From Spongospora subterranea f. sp. subterranea (lineage: Eukaryota > Endomyxa: Phytomyxea > Phytomyxea > Plasmodiophorida), in contig JAUGWO010000199.1 in assembly GCA_049724395.1 (NCBI GenBank), positions 1 through 54,529 on the forward strand: a stretch of DNA of 54,529 nt, read 5' to 3'. Shown here in pieces: positions 48,301-54,529 of the stretch. The notes below the pieces were generated by a model. It saw nothing but the letters and a program-made list of their open reading frames with translations, was not told where the DNA came from and ran no database searches. How positions within the stretch are numbered: position 1 is the first letter of the stretch; every line of letters begins with the position of its first letter. The position numbers were made by a program, and so were the translations under genes.

Positions 48301-50615
48301 TTCTCGAAGCGTAAAGTGATTCAGCAGCAAGCTATTGATGCCTCTGTAATCGCCTCCCAAGCCCAACCCCGAAACCAGAAGGTTGTCTTCGCTGCAGCGG
48401 CTATTCAGGCCGACATCAGAGAAGTGTGGCCTTTTTCGTAACATGATCAGCTTTGTCTTTGTTTCTGTTTCAACGTGGTCAGAATTTTTTATCAAAAGCG
48501 ATTTAACCGGTACCGCTTTCATTCATTAATGTTATTTGTGACAGTCTTGATTCCCGAGTGGTTTTTCAAAGAGTTACTGGTTTCTTCGTTGATATCGCGG
48601 TTGGATTCTCAGGTGGATATGGCTTTACGCTTGGTGAAATACAGTTTGACTTTGAATTCAACGCACCATCCTTCCTGGCAGCTGCTTGCGCTGCTGATAT
48701 CCTCGCAGAAGAAGTACGACGAGGCCGTTGAGGCGTGCAACATCCGGCTATGGCCGAATGTTACCCAACCGTAACCAGGTATTGCCGTTTTCAGCGATCA
48801 GTTAAAAACGTGTCACGTGCTGAATTTTTTTTTTTGTTTTTTGCTGAAAATCCGAACTGGATTTTTCAAGATCAAAGTTTGTTTTCAAATTCTTATTGAC
48901 GTCTGAAAAATCGTTTCTTGCCTCTTTCATTGCAACTAAGTGTCTGTGGTTAATTTCCGGAATATAGTGAATTGATGTTTATCAAAGCCCGTATTTTATC
49001 GGCGAGGATTTCCTCTGAGGTTTTGGCGCCCGCCGAACTGTCTGCAATCATTGCCAGATGTTTGGCCACTTTTCGGGATATGTTGCCCCGCGTGTTTTCT
49101 CCGGAGCAAATTGCCAATGTCAACATTGATCAGTTCAGTTGTCCTACCCTGCTCCGATCTGCATCATGTAGTGATGATCCACCCAATGTTGCACAAGTGG
49201 GACTCTCGGTTAACGCAAGGCAAAAATGTCTGTTGTCTTGTATCTGTTATCAGCTGACAACTTTCGCCACAGTTTGTAATATGGTTCTGAACGCATTACT
49301 TGTCGTGTTGTTTTCTTTATTCATGGTGTCTGTGACACGTTTCGTCTTGTTTTTCATTCTCCTCATATCATGTTTTATGTTTTACCAAGTTTTTATCGTA
49401 CTCCGATTATCGCATGAATAGGTTAAATGCCTCGAGAAACAAATATTTGGCTCAGTTTACGTTTTTAATCACACACAGGCTTCAGATTTTATTCCAGCAT
49501 GTGTCTGAAACAAGACGATCCGGACGCATTGAAATATCGAACTCTTCTGGCATTGGCAGAACTGTATGAACAGATCGCTCGGCTGCTGAACCTGCCTGAT
49601 TTTCTCCTTCACGCCTTCAATTTTGTCGAATACGCTTGTGATCTTGGTGCCTCTTCTTGGCTTCCTGACATTTACGCCACTGTAATGTTTGTTTTTACGT
49701 TTTCGGCTAATTGGTTAAGTATTGCTCTTGTTTCAAACTGTATTCCTGTTTGTATTTATACATTCTAGATTTGATGTATTCGTCACAGTTTAGTTTTTTC
49801 ATTTGCACCATAACCGTCGTTGCTGTGCCTCGTTCATCATTAAATAATGATATTTGGTAGATGGCGAGGTTGTATAAAAGCAGTGGCGATCTTCCGCTGG
49901 CCGTGTCCTATGTCGAAAGCGCTCTTGCGTTTGACGGCAATCACACCGATTCTCTGACCCTGATGGGGGCCATTAACCATAAGGTGATTTTCGTGTTTGT
50001 TTATCTTTTGTCCTTCCGATCGTTTCAGTCGTCATCATCGCATATTGTTTCTCCTTTTTCTGTTTGCTGTCCACTTCAAGTTTGCTTTTCCATTTGCCCT
50101 GTTTTCAGATCAATCTTTAAGTAATTTTGCAAGCGACTTGTTTACTATTCAGTCTTATGTGTCGACCAGTATTCAATTCAATACGTTTTTCTACGCGACT
50201 TTTTTTTTAATGTACCCTTGCCAGATGGATCGAGCCGTGATTGCACACGAAAACCTTATTAATGCGCTACGTATCGACTCGACACTACATAATTCCTGGT
50301 AATTGAACTCGCTGTTGTTTTTCCTGCCGATGTTTCTGTATTGCATTTTTTTCGTTCCTCAGCGTCTCTAGCTTCTGAGTTTTCGATTAATCTGCGAATG
50401 TATTTGCTTTCCTTCTTGTACGGAAAAGTTGATGTCGCTTCATATTCAAACCTATCTTCGCTGGCGGCTGTAACTTTTTGAACAGGTTGGAAATGGGCGC
50501 AGTGCTTAAAGGCCAAGGCAAGTATGAGGCGGCATCGGACGCGATCCTCACGTCGTTGGAACTGGAAAGGACCGCACCGGCCGAGTCTTTTTACACGATT
50601 CGCAGAACGATATAG
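45371..50615 (+). CDS. TTC7: TTC7 family TPR protein, multi-exon
   Basis: The C-terminal half matches TTC7A/B exon by exon. EALRL-type TPRs include ALYASEHFTEAFLCVKLSLE (47780), MALRLVKYSLTLNSTHHPSW and LLALLISSQKKYDEAVEA (48620-48740), MARLYKSSGDLPLAVSYVES (49861), and MDRAVIAHENLINALRIDS (50225). The end, EMGAVLKGQGKYEAASDAI and LTSLELERTAPAESFYTIRR, matches the TTC7 end (EVLQAQGNDAAATECFLTAL, then a VPFTIIPRVL-like end); stop 50613-50615. The middle has RTPFEEASLLVGLVLD (47425). The N-terminal exons, including LVGDWAILQGVADRLPATD (45585) and the start at 45371, are less certain. TTC7 with EFR3 and FAM126 holds PI4-kinase III alpha at the plasma membrane to make PI4P. The introns are T-rich and short to medium. 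Confidence 0.8.
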
Positions 50616-50815
50616 CCTTTAATTATAAACAACTCATGTAGAATATTGGGTTCCAATCCAGCGTATCTGCGAAAATCAGAATCCACTTCCCGGTTAATTT
50701 ACTTGCTGTCTTCAGGTCCGTCTTCACTTTGCTACAAACACATTTTGCAAATCCCACTACATTAATGGCGCGTCATGTTTTTTTAACCACTCCTCGATCA
50801 CCAACTTTGTTTTCA
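50616..50815. other. 3' flank of TTC7
   Basis: AT-rich sequence with no clear polyadenylation signal assigned. Confidence 0.3.
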
Positions 50816-51060
50816 GACGGGACTTAAAAAACCTGTTTATTTTAAATTGGATTGTTGTAAAGGCTACTGGCAGTTTCCTGTCGAAGGCCAACGTTTCGTG
50901 ATGCCATTTGGAGTATACAGTACACCCCGCCCCAGAGTCTGTTAAGAAAATGGTGTTTTTGCATTTCAAAGGAAACTGCATGACATTTTCACTACTAATT
51001 TGGCTGGATGATGTCTTGGGATTCTCATCTGACTGTCCTCAGCTACTCCTTGAAGCTGAG
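50816..51060 (+). mobile_element. gypsy-like reverse transcriptase fragment (fossil)
   Basis: Plus strand reads LDCCKGYWQFPVEGQRFVMP, FGVYS and then, in another frame, WLDDVLGFS. These are the palm blocks of a gypsy-type reverse transcriptase. It is short, isolated and broken. Confidence 0.6.
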
Positions 51061-51670
51061 TGCATCATAATGTTGCTTCTTTATGTGGAAGCTCTCTGGT
51101 GTAGACAAATATTCTGGAGAAGGGATCTTTCCAGATCTCGTCGTATCCAAGCTCTCAGGAGGTGTTTCATGAAAAAGATGGAAATTCACCAAGTCATTCA
51201 ATGTTATTCAATACTCCACATGATTCGACTGTAAGTTCATGCGAATTTTGAGGTTTGCTGAATGATGGTCTTGAATTGGTTCTTTTTGACGATATAAAAG
51301 CAACAGAAGCTACGAGACATTCACAAAAGGGCTAGCCTTTAGCGTGGAAAGGTTTCATGTTGAGACATTTGATGAGTTGAGTCATCACAAATCCTTGTTA
51401 TGGTATTGCGTACCAGCATCTTCTCCCAAAGTTCCTGTTTTCACCGCACCATTATATAAATCTGTCCCAACGTACAACTACCCCACATCGTAACCACAAC
51501 TAATTTTAATATATATCCTGGCAAAATGCCAAACGTCTCTAAGCCGGTTTATCTGTATACGATAAGCGTCTTTCTGTTCTGATGCTCGTCCTTAAACCAA
51601 GTCTGACATTGTACACCGGTTACAGTATTCAGTGTTAAATACATTAATTAGCAGAGGTGTCTGGGACGGC
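51061..51670. other. no gene seen
   Basis: No supported frame or repeat. Confidence 0.3.
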
Positions 51671-52128
51671 TCCACACCCCTGTTAGTGTTAATAACACTA
51701 ATATGGAACAAACACTAATAATAGGCGGAAGTGTCTTTTGTCCACGCGTGGACAGTCCACCCAAAAATAAGTGCCCCAGTGGACTAACTTAGTTATATAC
51801 ACAGACCCAACAAAGGTAATAGGTTCTTCAGCGAAGTCAATACTGTATCAGATTCTGGCCCACTCAGCTACAAAAATACGATGGCAATGGCGTTAAAGTC
51901 TATCGAACTTGTCAATTGCATCGTCATACTTTCGTCGCTTTGAAAAACAATTCATACGAGAGCATAATGCACCAACCAAACGAAAGAGCTACACGAAAAT
52001 CAATGACCTTTTCAAAACAATCGAACTGATCGCAATGACCATTTTATAGGTTGTTGACTTTGAATCTACTGGCGGTTTCAGAAGCAACAAGAGTGTGCGT
52101 TGATAACAGATGGATTATAGAAAAAATT

Positions 52129-52972
52129 TTATTCGACCGTCGGTATCTGAGCGTTTAAAGACGGACACTTGGAACTCCTAGCTCTGTGATTATCGGTCGG
52201 CATCAAACCGGCCTTGATGCACGCTGAACACAACCTCTTGCGAGACGACAACAATGACCTGTTTACATCGTCGCCACCCCCTCTTTTTCTTGGTGGCAGA
52301 ACTGGGACTTGCAAAGGCTTGTCTGTGTTGTCCGCTTCAGGTTCTGGCAGGATAAATTCACTGCTCCCTTCCCCATGAAGACTTTGCTTGAACGCCAGCA
52401 GATTCAGCGTCAACAATTTGTAGTAGTGATCATTGCTAATTGCGATTGGCTCGATGGTTTTGAAGAGATTGTTGAGCTTCGTGTACCGAAGATCCCGCTT
52501 CGTTGGTACCATTATGCACTGGTATGCTGTCATATTGAGGTGATGCTGTGCACTACACGGAATACCAGTTTGATGGAGATTCAGGGGATTCGAGAGTGGC
52601 AACCGATCTTAGATTTAATTTTGCCAGAGCTTTATCAAACAGAGGGTGAGAGCTAATTCTCCAGCGAGGATGCAAATTGGACACATGAAAGAGCTGCCTT
52701 CCTGGCAAACGGCAAAGCGCAGCACATATTCCAGCGCAGGGAATCAAACTCGACGAGAAATCTTGACACGAGCATGTGGGAATCTGTGCAGGCCCATCGA
52801 GGGACAGATCGATGACGTGACAAAGACTTTGATCAGGTGACGATGACGCATACCATAGATCATTCGTGTCGGGCATCAAACCCACAAATGGAAGTTTTGC
52901 AGCTTCTTGGTAACTGTCTTGCCACATGTGATCAACGTAGACTCCATTTTCTTGAGTTTCTGATAAGATCAC
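52129..52972 (-). pseudogene. MULE transposase, SWIM finger and C-terminus
   Basis: Minus-strand frame 52972-52553 reads DHMWQDSYQEAAKLPFVGLM, then the SWIM finger CSCQDF...IPCAGICAAL. In the standard C-x-C...C-x-H pattern the final His reads Gly here, so metal binding is doubtful. The second frame, 52602-52129, carries on with LFKTIEPIAISNDHYYKLLT and LPEPEAD and ends with a basic, Ser-rich tail and a stop. The two frames overlap by about 50 bases, which indicates a frame change. Confidence 0.65.
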
Positions 52973-53343
52973 ATAAGTACATCTAACGAACTCGCCTCCA
53001 TTCTTTGAACTGATTCAAAAGGTGCTCCCACAGTTGCAACAGGTTGAACCCGCGAAGTTCTTTCTTCTTGACTCCTTTCTCTTTAATAGACGAATTAACC
53101 TCTCTCCACGCTGGGTTGTCATGTGATCAGTACAGGTAAAAATGCGACCTACAAAAGGTTAGCAAATTTGTTCACTCAAAGTAACTCAAAATTACCAGTG
53201 AATGTCCTGCAAACTTTTTCCTTGAATTTGACAATCTTATTGATACATTCGACTGCAGCTGAATGCACCGCAAACTTATTCAAGCACATATTAACATGCT
53301 TTTCAAAATCTGCAGCATTTCTCGAATCTAAAAAACACCGCAT

Positions 53344-53960
53344 TCAGCGGCGCCAAGGGTATTGGCGAGGATATATATTTGAAACCTTGCTTAGTGGCAA
53401 ATTGTATCGCGATAGCAGGTGAATCATCTCACGCTCTTCCATTTTCAAGTTGGATAAAAGATTAATTTGATGTAAGCCTCCAACTGGCGTGATCAACGCA
53501 TTATTGATAATGTGGTTGTGATCCATGCATCTGTGATTGATGACATAGTCCCCTGCCTTTCGATCGAATGTCAGATTGACATACCAACTGCAAGTGGATT
53601 TTAGTCGTTTCTCTTTCGGTGATCCTTGATCCCTATAGTTGCAATAGATTTTGGCGCGCTGCCAAATTTTGGATCCAGCTCCTTGTATTGGATGGGGATT
53701 AAGCACCGAAAATGGATGCGAGTTACATGCGACGACGAACCTAGAAATGAAGGAGGCTAAGCAGCGAAACAGGGTGCGAATTACACCCAAACACAAACCC
53801 GTTAGCAAGAGCGAACTCGCGTGCATGTTGAACAATTATATCAGCGATAAGAAATGGCTGTTCACCGCCGACACTTCGGATTCGATTGACATGTGGAGCT
53901 CGTTTGTGGAAAATAGTTAACAACGCGGGTCGTCTAAATATTGATTTAAAGGAGGGCACT
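53344..53960 (-). pseudogene. MULE transposase, FAR1-like N-terminal part
   Basis: Minus strand 53835-53344 carries the N-terminal zinc-binding fold: a Cys (IYCNYRDQG), KRLKSTCSWYVNLTFDRK with the second Cys, and a final His-x-His (CMDHNH). Helices follow (REMIHLLSRYNLPLSKVSN). Just upstream, a short sequence (CNSHPVSLLSLLHF and CNSHPFSVLNPHP) occurs twice, a small internal duplication. No clear ATG was found. Confidence 0.6.
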
Positions 53961-54210
53961 CCATCGAGTCTACTGTACTACTGTGCCGCGCCGCGTGTAA
54001 CTAATGAAGAGTGTATATGACTAAGTTAGTCCACTGGGGCACTTATTTTTGGGTGGACTGTCCACGCGTGGATAGTCCACGCGTGGACAAAAGACACTTC
54101 CGAATAATAGGATATCCTAAAACCCTATTAGTGTTAATAACACTAATATGGAACTAACACTAATAATAGGATATCCTATTCAGTGTGAATAACACTAATA
54201 AAATCTGCAC

Positions 54211-54529
54211 TTAGTGTTATACCGTGGGAACTGTACACATACATCTGATCAGTGGGGGCTGTACAGCTTCCATCGCCAAGCACGTCATCAATTTCAAAAT
54301 CGTTACCAATAATATTGCCGCTGGCGTAGGTCACTTCGTGTAACGCTGACATTTTATCTTGTTGGGAAATGGTTGACGGCGTTAGAGCATCCCCACAGCG
54401 CAAGGCGTAAACCTCAGTGTCCAATTTTGAAAACAACCATTTTGTTAGGTTGAACACAAACTTTTTTTAAAACCTGCGTGGAAAACATGCGCAGCCCTAT
54501 CGAAAATCAGCGATCATCCCTCAGCGTAA
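54211..54529. other. unassigned window end
   Basis: A minus-strand open frame crosses 54457-54176 but shows no recognisable family; nothing else was seen. Confidence 0.3.

Larger units (their letters stand above)
51726..54102 (-). mobile_element. Mutator-like element (MULE) with TIRs and 9-bp TSD
   Basis: The element is 2377 bp. The ends read CGGAAGTGTCTTTTGTCC and its inverse; the inverted repeats run about 75-90 bp, and the right one carries one extra TCCACGCGTGGA-type block. The flanking 9 bp AATAATAGG is identical on both sides (51717-51725 and 54103-54111), the target duplication length typical of Mutator-like elements. The transposase lies on the minus strand. It has a FAR1/WRKY-type N-terminal zinc-binding region (STCSWYVNLTFDRKAGDY, then HRCMDHNH) at about 53600-53500. 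A SWIM-type finger (CSCQDFSSSLIPCAGICAAL) is near 52770, and a C-terminal tail (PRKRGGGDDVNRSLLSSRKR) near 52250. The DDE core between 53340 and 52970 is largely missing or decayed, so the copy is probably non-autonomous. Confidence 0.85.
51675..54210. repeat. palindromic tandem repeat (insertion target of the MULE)
   Basis: A unit with the near-palindrome TTAGTGTTAATAACACTAA, then ATATGGAAC, AACACTAATAATAGG and the palindrome GGATATCC. One copy is left of the MULE (51681-51725); two or more copies, the last partial, lie right of it (54112-54210). Confidence 0.75.

Noticed and set aside
45371-50615. APC7 (anaphase-promoting complex TPR subunit) as the identity
   Set aside because: The C-terminal TPRs and the end of the protein fit TTC7 much better than APC7.
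50757-50981. Minus-strand frame next to TTC7 as a small gene
   Set aside because: It is the shadow of the gypsy-like reverse transcriptase fragment on the plus strand.
52309-52656. Plus-strand frame in the MULE as a second element gene
   Set aside because: It is antisense to the transposase C-terminus and SWIM region.

Overview
This window looks like nuclear DNA from an animal, most likely a small invertebrate and possibly a nematode. The evidence is spliced genes with GT-AG introns, very short introns (about 45-75 nt) in three minus-strand genes, T-rich introns ending in TTTCAG-like acceptors, two conserved animal genes, and a dense load of decayed transposons. No bacterial-style operons or ribosome binding sites are visible. 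The nematode assignment is an inference.

Layout. 1-2.2 kb (minus): a multi-exon gene for a secreted protein with a signal peptide, two near-identical tandem exons, a basic cleavage-like site and a Cys-rich C-terminus. 2.4-3.0 kb: gypsy-like fossil. 3.4-7.5 kb: a pogo-type DNA transposon carrying a PCNA-box-like motif, with a SINE-like repeat inside it and a Tigger-like deletion derivative abutting it. 8.1-8.7 kb: a short Val-Ile-Lys-Pro repeat and a second SINE copy. 8.9-9.9 kb: LTR-element gag fossil. 10.7-12.0 kb: decayed DDE transposon. 12.0-12.2 kb: copia fossil. 13.6-20.6 kb (minus): a large ankyrin-repeat gene built from tandem ~600-bp modules of several exons. 21.0-22.3 kb: two small minus-strand genes, one with a C2H2-like finger. 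22.9-24.3 kb: Penelope-like pieces in both orientations.

25.1-36.6 kb (+): a DOP1/Dopey (pad-1) orthologue. 36.6-39.9 kb: unexplained. 39.9-40.7 kb: PIF/Harbinger-like transposase. 41.0-43.2 kb: copia fossil (+). 43.2-44.6 kb: gypsy fossil (-). 45.4-50.6 kb (+): a TTC7 orthologue. 50.8-51.1 kb: another gypsy-like scrap. 51.73-54.10 kb: a MULE with terminal inverted repeats and an exact 9-bp target duplication, inserted in a palindromic tandem repeat.

The two conserved genes both belong to membrane-trafficking or PI4P biology. TTC7 scaffolds the plasma-membrane PI4-kinase complex, and DOP1 works with MON2 in endosome-to-Golgi traffic. The ankyrin and secreted-protein genes both show recent duplication of exon-intron blocks, which appears to be how this locus makes new protein length. 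Exon limits given to the base were checked by hand for reading frame and splice signals; the others are approximate.
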